Assembly (NCBI GenBank): GCA_934193515.1
Contig: CAKPVJ010000002.1
Span: 1-64,000 of the forward strand
From: an uncultured Megasphaera sp.
GTDB taxonomy: Bacteria; Bacillota; Negativicutes; Veillonellales; Megasphaeraceae
DNA: 64,000 bases
Direction: 5' to 3'
This document shows positions 25,878 through 35,001 of this stretch, one piece after another; the first letter of the stretch is position 1, and every line of letters begins with the position of its first letter. The notes under the pieces are model-generated. The model had not been told where the DNA came from. It ran no database searches and worked only from the letters and a program-made list of their open reading frames with translations. The translations under genes and the position numbers were made by a program.

Positions 25878-26762
25878 TTGCGAAGTATGACTGGATTTGG
25901 TGCCGGAACATACAGTACTGAATCGTTGAGCGTAACGATTGAAATGCGTGCCGTCAACCAACGGTTTTTAGAGCTGAATATACGTATGCCCCATGCTTAT
26001 TTGGCACTGGAAGATACATTGCGCCAACATATAAAGCAAGTACTGCACCGAGGCAAGGTAGATGTTTTTGTAACGGTTCGTGAAATTGCGCCGAAGGAGC
26101 CAACCATTTCTATCAATTATGCCGCATTGACCGCTTGTAAAAATGCGTTGGATGCTGTGCAGACTAACGTATTCGACGGTGAAAAAACAACGCTTCCTGT
26201 CTTGATGAACTTGACGAAAGATTGGTTTTCTCAAGAACCGCCGGTCATCGATACGGAAGCTGTCTGGCCCGTGTTTGAACAAGCCCTTTCCCAGTCTTTG
26301 CAGGAAATCGCGGCGATGCGCCAGCGTGAAGGGGAAAACATCAGCCGGGATTTGCTTAAACGGACAGAATCGATGACAGCGATGATTGACGCGATTGCTT
26401 CCCGTAAAGAAGACATCGTTGCCCGCTACCAAGAACGACTAGAAAAGAAAATCATGTCGCTGTTGGAAAAAGCAGATAAAGTTCCTGATGAAGACCGGCT
26501 GCTGCAGGAAGTAGCAATCTATGCAGACAAAGTCGATTTCACAGAGGAAGTTGTACGTTTCCGCAGCCATGTGGTACAATTAAAAGGGTTTTTGCAGCAA
26601 GAAGGAGATATAGGCCGCAAGCTCGATTTCCTTATTCAGGAAATGAATCGCGAAGTGAATACGATTGGATCTAAAGCTGGCGATATGGATGTCACTGAAT
26701 ATGTGCTGCAGCTCAAGAATGAAATAGAAAAAATCCGCGAACAAATTCAAAATATTGAATAA
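25878..26762 (+). CDS. yicC: YicC-family endoribonuclease
   Basis: 294 residues. YicC proteins are endoribonucleases that target certain small RNAs and mRNAs. The start is TTG 25878: AAAGGAGGT ends seven bases before it, and the opening (L/M)RSMTGFGAG is the family's invariant beginning. EMRAVNQRFLELNIRMP near the N-terminus and RKLDFLIQEMNREVNTIGSK followed by LKNEIEKIREQIQNIE at the C-terminus are also diagnostic. It heads the remA-gmk-rpoZ-coaBC run. Confidence 0.95.
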   Translation: MRSMTGFGAGTYSTESLSVTIEMRAVNQRFLELNIRMPHAYLALEDTLRQHIKQVLHRGKVDVFVTVREIAPKEPTISINYAALTACKNALDAVQTNVFDGEKTTLPVLMNLTKDWFSQEPPVIDTEAVWPVFEQALSQSLQEIAAMRQREGENISRDLLKRTESMTAMIDAIASRKEDIVARYQERLEKKIMSLLEKADKVPDEDRLLQEVAIYADKVDFTEEVVRFRSHVVQLKGFLQQEGDIGRKLDFLIQEMNREVNTIGSKAGDMDVTEYVLQLKNEIEKIREQIQNIE

Positions 26763-26772
26763 GGGTGAAGCT

Positions 26773-27051
26773 ATGAACTTTAACTTACTGAATATTGGGT
26801 TTGGCAACATGGTAATGAGCAGCAAAGTGGTCGCGATTATCAGCCCGGAATCAGCGCCTATCAAGCGGATGATTCAAGATGCGCGGGAACGCAATACGCT
26901 GATTGATGCGACGTTTGGCCGCAAAACCCGGTCTGTCCTGATCATGGACAACGGGCAAATTATCTTGTCTGCACTGCAGGCAGAAACCATTTCTCATCGT
27001 ATTTTGCAGGTTGGTGAACCTGGTGATGACGTTGAACCAGAAGAAACGTAG
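26773..27051 (+). CDS. remA: RemA-family regulator (DUF370)
   Basis: 92 residues. In Bacillus subtilis RemA is a DNA-binding oligomer that activates matrix and osmoprotection genes. The start at 26773 gives MNFNLLNIGFGN, as in RemA, with AGGGTGA upstream; the frame opens six codons earlier inside yicC. SPESAPIKRMIQDARERNTLIDATFGRKTRSVLIMD is highly typical. Between yicC and gmk is its conserved place. Confidence 0.95.
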   Translation: MNFNLLNIGFGNMVMSSKVVAIISPESAPIKRMIQDARERNTLIDATFGRKTRSVLIMDNGQIILSALQAETISHRILQVGEPGDDVEPEET

Positions 27052-27069
27052 AAGAGAGGATGTTTTTAC

Positions 27070-27684
27070 ATGATCGATTCCGGCTTATTGATTGTGGTAT
27101 CCGGGCCGTCCGGAGCAGGAAAGGGAACTATATGCGATGCACTTCGCAAACGTTTCCCCAAAATTCATTATTCTATTTCTATGACGACAAGAGATCCGCG
27201 GCCAGGTGAAGTTGACGGCGTAAATTATTATTTTACCAACAACAGCCATTTTGAAGAGCTGCTGGAGCAGGATGCTTTTTTAGAACATGCCAAAGTATAC
27301 GACCATTATTATGGGACCCCCAAAGAGTATGTCTACAACATGCTTCAGGAAGGCAATCATATTATGCTGGAAATTGATATTCAAGGCGCGATGCAGGTCA
27401 AAGAAAAATATCCGCAGTGTGTCCTCATTTATATTGTTCCTCCCAGCAAAGCCGTATTGGAAGCCCGGCTCCGCGGCCGTCATACAGACAGCGATGAAGT
27501 CATTGCCGGCCGTTTGGCAAAAGCAAGTGCTGAATTGGAATGGATACCCAAATATGATTACCTGATTATTAATGACGAGTTGGATACTGCGGTGGAAGAA
27601 GCGTCTGCTGTACTGCAGGCAGAAGAAGACAAGGCAGCTCGTCTTGCACACCGTATTGCCGTATTGAAGGAAAATTATAAATAA
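27070..27684 (+). CDS. gmk: Guanylate kinase
   Basis: 204 residues; phosphorylates GMP and dGMP. The P-loop is S11-GPSGAGKGT-20. The GMP-binding region shows SMTTRDPRPGEVDGVNYYF, and EIDIQGAMQV follows. Length and order with rpoZ are standard. Confidence 0.98.
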   Translation: MIDSGLLIVVSGPSGAGKGTICDALRKRFPKIHYSISMTTRDPRPGEVDGVNYYFTNNSHFEELLEQDAFLEHAKVYDHYYGTPKEYVYNMLQEGNHIMLEIDIQGAMQVKEKYPQCVLIYIVPPSKAVLEARLRGRHTDSDEVIAGRLAKASAELEWIPKYDYLIINDELDTAVEEASAVLQAEEDKAARLAHRIAVLKENYK

Positions 27685-27711
27685 CTGCAGTTTTAAAAGG
27701 AGAGATGTTTT

Positions 27712-27921
27712 ATGTTAATTAAACCGACATTGGAATCTTTGATGACAAAAGTAGACAGCAAATATACATTGGTAACATTGGCAGCTAAACGGGCCCGCGA
27801 ATTGACAGATGGGGATGAACCGTTAGTAGATGTAGATACAACAAAAGTAGTATCGATTGCGATGGAAGAAATCGACCAGGGTAAAATTACATATGAAGCC
27901 CCGCAAGCCGGTATCAAATAA
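27712..27921 (+). CDS. rpoZ: RNA polymerase omega subunit
   Basis: 69 residues. Omega helps fold and assemble the beta' subunit. The core YTLVTLAAKRARELTDG and the C-terminal KVVSIAMEEIDQGKITYE are typical. AAAGGAGAG precedes the ATG. gmk-rpoZ-coaBC is a conserved run. Confidence 0.96.
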   Translation: MLIKPTLESLMTKVDSKYTLVTLAAKRARELTDGDEPLVDVDTTKVVSIAMEEIDQGKITYEAPQAGIK

Positions 27922-27936
27922 ACGACGGAGGCTATC

Positions 27937-29148
27937 ATGCTATTAGAAAATAAGAACGTTGTCCTTGGTATCACCGGCGGTATTGCTGCGTTTAAAGCGG
28001 CAGAAATTGCCAGTCAGCTGCGCAAGCGCGGTGCCCATGTCAAATGTATCATGACGCAGCATGCGACGGAATTTATTACGCCGTTGACTATGCGGGAAAT
28101 TTCCGGCAATCCGGTAGCTGTTTCTATGTTTGGCGATATTCCGGAATTTAATGTAGAACACATTGCCTTGGCACAATGGGCAGATATCTTTGTCATTGCT
28201 CCGGCAACGGCTAATATCATCGGTAAAATTGCCGGCGGAATTGCTGATGATATGCTGTCCACGACAGTCATGGCTACCAAAGCACCGGTATTGATTGCGC
28301 CGGCAATGAATACCAACATGTACCTCAATCCGATTGTGCAGGACAACATTCATAAGCTGGAACAGTATGGCTATGAATTCATTACACCGGCAAGCGGTCA
28401 TTTGGCCTGCGGTACTACCGGTGTAGGACGTCTTCCTGAACCAGCGGATATTATCGACCATATCGAATGGACCGTATGCCGTACGGATTTGCTGAAAGGG
28501 AAAAAAGTAATCGTCACGGCCGGCGGTACCCGGGAACCGATAGATCCGGTTCGGTTTATTGGCAATCATTCCAGCGGACGTATGGGCTTTGCGATTGCCA
28601 AAGCAGCTGCTTTCGCCGGCGCAGAAGTCACATTGGTTGCCGGTACCACAGATCATCTCAAGACACCGGTAGGCCTGGCACGGCGCATTGACGTCGGCAG
28701 TACGCGGGATATGAAGGAAGTCGTAGATTCGTATTATGATACCTGTGACTTAGTTATTAAAGCAGCCGCTGTCGCTGATTATCGGTCAGCCCATCCGGCA
28801 GAAAACAAAATCAAAAAATCAGACGAAACACTGACATTGCCGATGACGAAAAACCCGGATATTTTATTTGGCTTAGGCCAACGGAAACGCCATCAAGTGT
28901 TAGTGGGTTTCGCTGCGGAAACGACGCATGTACTGGAATATGGAGCAGCTAAACTGAAAAAGAAAAATTTGGACATGCTCGTAGCCAATGATGTCAGCGC
29001 AGAAGGCGCCGGCTTTAAAGGAACAACGAATATTGCAACCTTCCTCTTTCCCGATGGTTCTGTTGAAAAATTGAAAAAAATGGGAAAAGATGAATTAGCA
29101 GCGCTTATTGTGCAGCGAGCAGCAGCTATTCTAGCTAAGAAAGCATAA
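27937..29148 (+). CDS. coaBC: Bifunctional phosphopantothenoylcysteine decarboxylase/synthase
   Basis: 403 residues; two consecutive steps of coenzyme A synthesis. The CoaC half (1-180) has GITGGIAAFKAAE, the catalytic H75 (NVEHI), the flavin-binding APATANIIGKIAGG, APAMNTNMY and a conserved Cys in LACGTTGVGR. The CoaB half has GGTREPIDPVRFIGNHSSG, AAAVADY and NKIKK. A strong terminator follows. Confidence 0.97.
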   Translation: MLLENKNVVLGITGGIAAFKAAEIASQLRKRGAHVKCIMTQHATEFITPLTMREISGNPVAVSMFGDIPEFNVEHIALAQWADIFVIAPATANIIGKIAGGIADDMLSTTVMATKAPVLIAPAMNTNMYLNPIVQDNIHKLEQYGYEFITPASGHLACGTTGVGRLPEPADIIDHIEWTVCRTDLLKGKKVIVTAGGTREPIDPVRFIGNHSSGRMGFAIAKAAAFAGAEVTLVAGTTDHLKTPVGLARRIDVGSTRDMKEVVDSYYDTCDLVIKAAAVADYRSAHPAENKIKKSDETLTLPMTKNPDILFGLGQRKRHQVLVGFAAETTHVLEYGAAKLKKKNLDMLVANDVSAEGAGFKGTTNIATFLFPDGSVEKLKKMGKDELAALIVQRAAAILAKKA

Positions 29149-29151
29149 TGC

Positions 29152-29190
29152 AAAAAAGGAATCTTCACTGACGAAGATTCCTTTTTTTAT
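29152..29190 (+). terminator. Bidirectional intrinsic terminator, coaBC / DUF2325 gene
   Basis: AAGGAATCTTC, loop ACTGAC, GAAGATTCCTT with a T-run on the right and an A-run on the left. It suits the two genes that converge here. Confidence 0.9.
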
Positions 29191-29215
29191 GTATAGCATG
29201 TTGTTGACAAGGGGA

Positions 29216-30496
29216 TTATAATTGTTGTACTGCTTGAAGCACGTCTTTTGCCATATTGTTGAGGTTATAGGCAGATGTAGAAATCATAGCGCAGTGTGCT
29301 TCTTTGGCCATAGCCACGACACGCTTAATTTCTTCTGTTTCTCCTTCGTATACGTGGATAATAACAAAATTAGATGCTTCAATGGCCAGCATAGGATCTC
29401 GCTGCCGTATCAGCATGACCAGCTGTGGAAATCTAGCAGCTACATACTGCTGCCATTCCATACTGCCGCCAATATAACTAACGCGCTGGCAGTTCAGGAC
29501 GTTGTCCAAATCCCGCGTATAATCATGCTGTGACATAAACGTAGGAATGGAAAGGTCTGCCTCTTCTTTTGTGTTTTTGACTGTATCAGCCGCTGCTTGT
29601 GCAGGCTGCGTGGTTTGGGCTGCCGGGGAAGAAGCCGATTGGGCGGCCGTTTTGAGCTTGTTTAATTCATCCCGCATGGCAAGCATGTCATTTAGCTGCT
29701 GTGCTGCTTTTTCCTTTATTTTTTCTATATAGCGGTCTTTTTCCTGCAATACTTTTTCACAAGCTTCTTTGTCTTTGGCCCGTTCTGAACGTTCTACATT
29801 CAATTCGTGCCGCAGGCGCTGCAGTTCAGATTCTACGGCCTTGCGGTTGTTTGCCTCGATGCGCAGACGCAGCAATTCTTCTTTACATGCTTCCACTTCG
29901 GCTTTTTCATTTCGCAGCTGCTGTAATTCTTCCCGTTCTTTTCCCAGTAAAATAGAAGGGGTATTCATGCTTGTTCCAGCCGCAGCGTCAGAAGTTACCC
30001 ACGGCTGGTCAGACACTGCCAGCAAATACATTCCCAGAGACGCAGCAAATTCGTGCTTGACTTCTTGAATCAGCTGAAATTCCGGAGCAACGTCTACAAT
30101 ATCGTCATCTTGTTCAATAATCACTAAATCAATGATGCCTTTATATTGAAAATTTCGTAATTGCTGCACGTCTTCATATTTTTCAATATGAATCGTTCCC
30201 ACATAAATTTCCTTTTGCAGCTGTGATGTCCAAAAATACGTATTAATGAACAACCGTGATGCCGTTTGTTCGTACATGCGAAATATTAAACGGCGCTGTG
30301 CATCCTGCATGCCGATATCATGCGTAAATGTCAAAGAGCCGTCCTGCAGCAATGATGCTGCCAGCGCACTGACTTTATACCATTTGCCGAATAGATCTAC
30401 GCGTTTTGCTTTGCGAAGTTCGGCTGGCCCGCAGTATTTAGCTTGCTCAAAATAGGGGTCGTTAAAGAAAATATCCTTCGGCCTCAATTTTTTCAT
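29216..30496 (-). CDS. Coiled-coil protein with C-terminal DUF2325-like domain
   Basis: 426 residues, function unknown. The N-terminal ~190 residues form a globular region without a family I recognise (opening MKKLRPKDIFFNDPYF). Residues ~190-290 are a long coiled coil rich in Glu, Arg and Leu, then an Ala/Gln/Pro linker. The last ~85 residues (YIGGSMEWQQYVAARFPQL ... SNFVIIHVYEGETEEIKRVVAMAKEAHCAMISTSAYN) resemble DUF2325, a small Rossmann-like domain of unknown role often found beside or inside regulatory and defence proteins. It is transcribed alone on the minus strand, opposite its neighbours. Confidence 0.7.
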   Translation of the reverse strand: MKKLRPKDIFFNDPYFEQAKYCGPAELRKAKRVDLFGKWYKVSALAASLLQDGSLTFTHDIGMQDAQRRLIFRMYEQTASRLFINTYFWTSQLQKEIYVGTIHIEKYEDVQQLRNFQYKGIIDLVIIEQDDDIVDVAPEFQLIQEVKHEFAASLGMYLLAVSDQPWVTSDAAAGTSMNTPSILLGKEREELQQLRNEKAEVEACKEELLRLRIEANNRKAVESELQRLRHELNVERSERAKDKEACEKVLQEKDRYIEKIKEKAAQQLNDMLAMRDELNKLKTAAQSASSPAAQTTQPAQAAADTVKNTKEEADLSIPTFMSQHDYTRDLDNVLNCQRVSYIGGSMEWQQYVAARFPQLVMLIRQRDPMLAIEASNFVIIHVYEGETEEIKRVVAMAKEAHCAMISTSAYNLNNMAKDVLQAVQQL

Positions 30497-30527
30497 ACTC
30501 TATCATCCTTTCTGTTCTCGCTTTTGT

Positions 30528-30536
30528 ATTATACCA
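30528..30536 (-). promoter_or_regulatory. Extended -10 promoter of the DUF2325 gene
   Basis: On the minus strand TGG-TATAAT lies about 31 bases before the ATG. The -35 is weak. Confidence 0.6.
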
Positions 30537-30599
30537 TGATTTTTTAAGGATACGCGAAATTCTTTTGCCTGTTTTGCTATATCTTTTAGTGAAAAGACC

Positions 30600-30628
30600 T
30601 TGCAATATCTTATAACTTGCTATATAAT
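30600..30628 (+). promoter_or_regulatory. Promoter of the SAM riboswitch-metK transcript
   Basis: TTGCAA, 17 bases, TATAAT. The start point should fall near 30635, about 17 bases before the riboswitch P1 stem. Confidence 0.85.
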
Positions 30629-30651
30629 ATGGCAGTGAAATAAATATAGTT

Positions 30652-30784
30652 CCATCAAGAGCTGTGGAGGGATTGGCCCTATGATACAGCAGCAACCTTC
30701 ATTGATTGAAAGGTGCTAAATCCAACAGTATGTACTGGAAGATGGGTAAACATGGACCCCTCTTTGCAAGAGGGATTTTTTTTG
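30652..30784 (+). promoter_or_regulatory. SAM-I (S-box) riboswitch with expression platform
   Basis: Hallmarks of the S-box aptamer in order: ATCAAGAG, GTGGAGGGATTGGCCC, AGCAGCAACC, AAGGTGCTAAATCC and the closing GAAGATGGG. P1 pairs CCATC (30652-30656) with GATGG (30741-30745). The terminator is CCCTCTT-TGC-AAGAGGG (30758-30774) plus eight T. The 3' P1 strand (GGAAGATGGG) can instead pair with the terminator's CCCCTCTTT arm, giving an antiterminator. High SAM should therefore end transcription before metK. Confidence 0.96.
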
Positions 30785-30796
30785 AGGAGGATTTTC

Positions 30797-31987
30797 ATGG
30801 CTAAAAATCACGAATTTTTTACATCAGAATCTGTAACTGAAGGCCATCCCGATAAAATGGCGGATCAGATTTCAGATAGCATTTTGGATGCAATTTTAGC
30901 AAAAGATAAAAATGCCCGCGTTGCCTGCGAAACACTAGTAACAACCGGCATGGTTCACGTTGTTGGTGAAATCTCTACGACCTGCTATGTCGATATTCCG
31001 CACATTGTTCGCGAAACAATCCGCGGCATTGGGTATACACGTGCCAAATATGGATTTGACTGCGATACCTGCGGCGTTCTCGTATCCCTGGATGAACAGT
31101 CTCCGGATATTGCAATGGGCGTTGACGATGCATTGGAAAAGAAAGAAGGCAACGAAGATAAATTTGATACTATCGGTGCCGGTGACCAAGGCATGATGTT
31201 TGGCTATGCAACCAACGAAACAGACGACTACATGCCGCTTCCGATTTCACTTGCACATCGTTTGGCACGCCGCTTGACAAAAGTCCGCAAAGACGGCACG
31301 CTTGCCTATCTCCGTCCGGACGGCAAAACCCAGGTTACTGTCGAATATGAAGACGGCAAACCTGTTCGCATCGATACGATTGTTATTTCTGCACAGCACA
31401 GCCCGGAAGTAACACGGGAACAAATCGAAAAAGATTTGCTCGAATATGTTATCAAACCGGAATTGCCGGAAGGTTTGTTCGATGAAAAAACAAAATTATT
31501 CATCAACCCGACAGGCCGTTTTGTTATCGGCGGTCCGCAGGGGGATTCCGGCTTAACAGGCCGTAAGATTATCGTTGACACATACGGCGGTATGGCTCGT
31601 CATGGCGGCGGCGCATTCTCCGGTAAAGATCCTACTAAAGTAGACCGTTCTGCAGCATATGCAGCCCGCTATGTAGCAAAGAACATCGTCGCTGCGGGTC
31701 TTGCTGATAAATGCGAAATTCAGTTGGCCTATGCAATCGGTGTTGCTCATCCTGTTTCTATTCATGTAGAAACGTTTGGCACTGGCAAAGTGGATACGGA
31801 TACGATTGTTGCATTAATCCGCAAACATTTCGATCTTCGTCCGGCCGGCATCATTGAAATGCTCGACTTACAGCGCCCGATTTATAAACAAACAGCTGCA
31901 TACGGTCATTTCGGCCGCAACGACCTGAATCTTCCTTGGGAACAAACTGATAAAGCAGATGTTCTCCGCAAAGAAGCTGGTTTATAA
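30797..31987 (+). CDS. metK: S-adenosylmethionine synthetase
   Basis: 396 residues; makes SAM from methionine and ATP. The start is ATG 30797, 6 bases after GAGGAGG; the open frame upstream lies inside the riboswitch and is not coding. Motifs: TEGHPDKMADQISD, GAGDQGMMFGYA, GGPQGDSGLTGRKIIVDTYGG and the phosphate loop GGGAFSGKDPTKVDRSAAY. Controlled by the SAM-I riboswitch. Its placement between coaBC and priA is not the usual one. Confidence 0.98.
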   Translation: MAKNHEFFTSESVTEGHPDKMADQISDSILDAILAKDKNARVACETLVTTGMVHVVGEISTTCYVDIPHIVRETIRGIGYTRAKYGFDCDTCGVLVSLDEQSPDIAMGVDDALEKKEGNEDKFDTIGAGDQGMMFGYATNETDDYMPLPISLAHRLARRLTKVRKDGTLAYLRPDGKTQVTVEYEDGKPVRIDTIVISAQHSPEVTREQIEKDLLEYVIKPELPEGLFDEKTKLFINPTGRFVIGGPQGDSGLTGRKIIVDTYGGMARHGGGAFSGKDPTKVDRSAAYAARYVAKNIVAAGLADKCEIQLAYAIGVAHPVSIHVETFGTGKVDTDTIVALIRKHFDLRPAGIIEMLDLQRPIYKQTAAYGHFGRNDLNLPWEQTDKADVLRKEAGL

Positions 31988-32014
31988 TATTGGCTGGTAT
32001 CCGATAATTGAATA

Positions 32015-32023
32015 TGATACAAT
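32015..32023 (+). promoter_or_regulatory. Extended -10 promoter of priA
   Basis: TG-A-TACAAT. The start point (near 32030) falls within the 5' arm of the following hairpin. Confidence 0.55.
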
Positions 32024-32024
32024 G

Positions 32025-32058
32025 GACAGGGGCTTGGTTAGCAAGCCCCTGTATTTTT
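32025..32058 (+). terminator. metK terminator overlapping the priA promoter start
   Basis: ACAGGGGCTTG, loop GTTAG, CAAGCCCCTGT: a perfect 11-bp stem followed by ATTTTTT. Confidence 0.9.
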
Positions 32059-32080
32059 TCCGCATGTACAGGAGTCACGC

Positions 32081-34444
32081 ATGATTGCAGAGATTATCAT
32101 TAATACGACAGCAAAACGGCTGCAGCAAACGTTTACCTATGCCGTTCCTCAAGGCATGGACATCCACGTAGGAAGCCGGGTACTGGTACCTTTTGGGACA
32201 CGAAAAGAAGAGGGCATTGTGATTGCTGTCCAAGAAGGGACGGGCAGTCAATTTTCCTTTACAATAAAACCTATTCTAGCTGTTTTATCCACCCAAAACG
32301 GCTTTCAAGAAGAAATGATTCAAACTGCGCTTTGGATACATTCGTATTATCTTTGCAGTCTTGCTGACGCACTGCGGCTTTTTATGGTGGAAAAAAAGGG
32401 AATTACAGCGGAGGAATATTATCTGCCAACGACAGCGAGTTGTCTGTTGTCAGAAAAAGAGCAGTGCGTCTTCACGTATATCCAAGAACACGGCAGTGTT
32501 TCTAAATCCACACTACAGCGAAAATTCTCTTCTTCTATATTAGATGCGTTGCTTGCTAAAGGCTGTATCTGCATTGAAAAAAAATGGAAAAACAAAGTAG
32601 CTGATAAAAAAGAAAAATGGCTCCAATTTGTTCATGATGATACGGAAGATATCCTCGCGCATCGCCGTCGGCAAAGCCAATTACTGCAGGATATCAAGCA
32701 GGCCGGAGAAATGTCCTGCCAAGAAGCTGTAAAAAAAGGCTATAGTACCGCCGTTATTCGCAATCTGAGTGCAACGGGTTTGATACGTGTGATAGAAAAA
32801 ACACGCCGAACGTCCAATCTGCTCCAGACATTGCCGGCAGACGACGCTGTCGTCTTAACAGAAGAACAGCAGGCCGCGATTGCGGCAGTCCGCAACGATA
32901 CGCAGGGCGATACGTATGTACTGCATGGTATTACAGGCAGCGGCAAAACGGAAATATACATGCAGCTGGCTGCCGATGTACTGCAGCAGGGAAAACAGGT
33001 TTTTGTCTTGGTACCGGAAATCGCCTTGACAGGTCAAATTGTCCGTCGGTTTATTCGGCGTTTTGGAGCGGATGTCGTTGTCATGCACAGTCAGCTTTCC
33101 AAAGGAGAGCGGCAAAATAATTGGCTCCGCATGCTTCGCGGAGAAAGCCATATCTGCATTGGGGCCCGTTCTGCCATTTTTACGGCTGCCAAATCAATCG
33201 GTCTGATTATAGTAGATGAATCGCATGATGCGTCTTACAAGCAGGAAGAATCACCAAGATACCATGCTGTTGCAGTCGCACGCAAGCGCGCGGCTTATTA
33301 TCACTGCCCGGTTATCTTAGGCAGCGCGACACCGTCCATTGCTGATTATTATCGGGCTAAAACGGGAGAATATCATCTTCTTGAATTAAAGAAACGAGTC
33401 AAAAACCATCCCCTGCCGCAGGTAACTGTTGTCGATATGCGTGATGAACTGGCCCGCGGCAATTACCGTGTCGTATCGGATGCGCTGTTGGCCCTGCTGG
33501 AAAAAACGCTGAAAGCTAAGCAGCAGGCCATCATTCTGTTAAACCGCCGCGGTTTTTCTACGTTTGTCATGTGCCGCAAATGCGGTTATGTGGTCAAATG
33601 TGACACCTGTGACGTACCGATGGTATATCATAAACAAGCATCGCAGCTGCGGTGCCATTACTGTGAAGCTGAAAAGCCAATTCCTGTTGTTTGTCCGTCC
33701 TGCGGCAGCAAGTATATCAAATTCTTTGGTACCGGAACAGAAAAAGTAGAAGAACAGCTTCATGAACTGCTGCCGTCCGCCCGTATTATTCGCTTGGATC
33801 AGGATACGACGAGTCGAAAAAACAGCGGGGACCATATTATAGAAAGTTTCCGCCGCCACGAATACGATATTTTACTCGGCACGCAAATGGTCGCCAAAGG
33901 GCACGATTTTTCCAATGTGCGGGCTGTCGGCATTTTATCGGCAGACAGCCTGCTCAATTTGCCTGCTTATTGGGCCGGTGAACGAACATTTCAGTTGTTG
34001 ACCCAGGCTGCCGGCCGGGCCGGACGAGGAACGATTCCGGGAGAAGTCATCATGCAGACCTATGCACCAGAACATTATGTCATTCAATATGCAGAAAAAC
34101 AGGATTACCCGTCGTTTTATAAGCAGGAAATTGAATTTCGCGAAGCTTTTCTGTATCCTCCGTTTCATCATATCATAAAGCTGATTATTACTGACGAAGA
34201 TGAAACACTGCTTTGGCAGAAAGGAAATGCTATTGCCAAGGCGCTGCAGCACTGGAATACAACACAGGCAGCGGCTGTCGAAATAACAGACCCGTATGTC
34301 GATATTATAAAAAAAATACGAAACAAATATCGAATTATCATTTTAATAAAAGGAAAAGACGTATCTGCTGTCTGCCAGTATATCCGTCAAGAGCCGTTAT
34401 GCTGGCAGACAGGCGTAATTATCGATGTCGATCCGGCTTTTTAA
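32081..34444 (+). CDS. priA: Primosomal helicase PriA (replication restart)
   Basis: 787 residues. PriA recognises collapsed forks and reloads the replisome. The N-terminal 3'-end-binding domain opens MIAEIIINTTAKRLQQTFTY. Walker A is GITGSGKTE (283-291), the DEAH-like box DESHD begins at 379, and YKQEESPRYHAVAVARKRA follows. Eight cysteines in CRKCGYVVKCDTCDVP and CHYCEAEKPIPVVCPSCG bind two zincs. LGTQMVAKGHDF and QAAGRAGR are helicase motifs V and VI. Confidence 0.98.
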   Translation: MIAEIIINTTAKRLQQTFTYAVPQGMDIHVGSRVLVPFGTRKEEGIVIAVQEGTGSQFSFTIKPILAVLSTQNGFQEEMIQTALWIHSYYLCSLADALRLFMVEKKGITAEEYYLPTTASCLLSEKEQCVFTYIQEHGSVSKSTLQRKFSSSILDALLAKGCICIEKKWKNKVADKKEKWLQFVHDDTEDILAHRRRQSQLLQDIKQAGEMSCQEAVKKGYSTAVIRNLSATGLIRVIEKTRRTSNLLQTLPADDAVVLTEEQQAAIAAVRNDTQGDTYVLHGITGSGKTEIYMQLAADVLQQGKQVFVLVPEIALTGQIVRRFIRRFGADVVVMHSQLSKGERQNNWLRMLRGESHICIGARSAIFTAAKSIGLIIVDESHDASYKQEESPRYHAVAVARKRAAYYHCPVILGSATPSIADYYRAKTGEYHLLELKKRVKNHPLPQVTVVDMRDELARGNYRVVSDALLALLEKTLKAKQQAIILLNRRGFSTFVMCRKCGYVVKCDTCDVPMVYHKQASQLRCHYCEAEKPIPVVCPSCGSKYIKFFGTGTEKVEEQLHELLPSARIIRLDQDTTSRKNSGDHIIESFRRHEYDILLGTQMVAKGHDFSNVRAVGILSADSLLNLPAYWAGERTFQLLTQAAGRAGRGTIPGEVIMQTYAPEHYVIQYAEKQDYPSFYKQEIEFREAFLYPPFHHIIKLIITDEDETLLWQKGNAIAKALQHWNTTQAAAVEITDPYVDIIKKIRNKYRIIILIKGKDVSAVCQYIRQEPLCWQTGVIIDVDPAF

Positions 34445-34486
34445 CGATATTTTTATCTTTTAGTGGTATAAATATCAAATCTGTTA

Positions 34487-34492
34487 TATAAT
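34487..34492 (+). promoter_or_regulatory. Possible -10 upstream of def
   Basis: TATAAT about 48 bases before the def ATG; the -35 region (TGGTAT) is poor. Confidence 0.4.
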
Positions 34493-34539
34493 TAAACGAT
34501 GAATTGAATCTTACACAGTATACTATATGAGGTGAAAGC

Positions 34540-35001
34540 ATGGCCATTTTAAAAATCATAGAAGCTGGCGCGCCGATTTTGAAAGGAACAGCTAAACCAG
34601 TTAACCATATTACAAAACATACCAAAAAATTATTGGACGATATGGCAGAAACAATGTATGCTGCCGAAGGGGTTGGACTGGCAGCACCGCAAATTAACCA
34701 ATCTTTAAAAATAGTTGTCCTGGATGACGGCAATGGATTGATTGAATTGATTAACCCGGAAATATTAAGTCATTCCGATGAAACGGAAATGGGCGTAGAA
34801 GGGTGCCTCAGCGTACCTGGTTATTACGGCAGTGTCAGCCGGTATAAAAAAATAAAGGTCCGTGCTTTGAACCGCCATGGAAAAATCGTTGTTTATGAAC
34901 CGGAAGGCTTTTTGGCACGTATTTTCCAACACGAAATAGACCACTTGTACGGTACGTTGTTTATTGAAAAAGCAGAAAATTTACGGAGAGTTGACGAATG
35001 A
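34540..35001 (+). CDS. def: Peptide deformylase
   Basis: 153 residues; removes the formyl group from nascent proteins. Motif 1 GVGLAAPQ (44-51), motif 2 EGCLS (87-91, metal ligand C89), motif 3 Q-HEIDH (H131, E132, H135). Overlaps fmt by four bases (ATGA), so the deformylation and formylation enzymes are coupled. Confidence 0.98.
   Translation: MAILKIIEAGAPILKGTAKPVNHITKHTKKLLDDMAETMYAAEGVGLAAPQINQSLKIVVLDDGNGLIELINPEILSHSDETEMGVEGCLSVPGYYGSVSRYKKIKVRALNRHGKIVVYEPEGFLARIFQHEIDHLYGTLFIEKAENLRRVDE

Noticed and set aside
30713..30796. Longer metK N-terminus
   Set aside because: The extra codons lie in the SAM-I riboswitch and its terminator; GAGGAGG is placed for ATG 30797.
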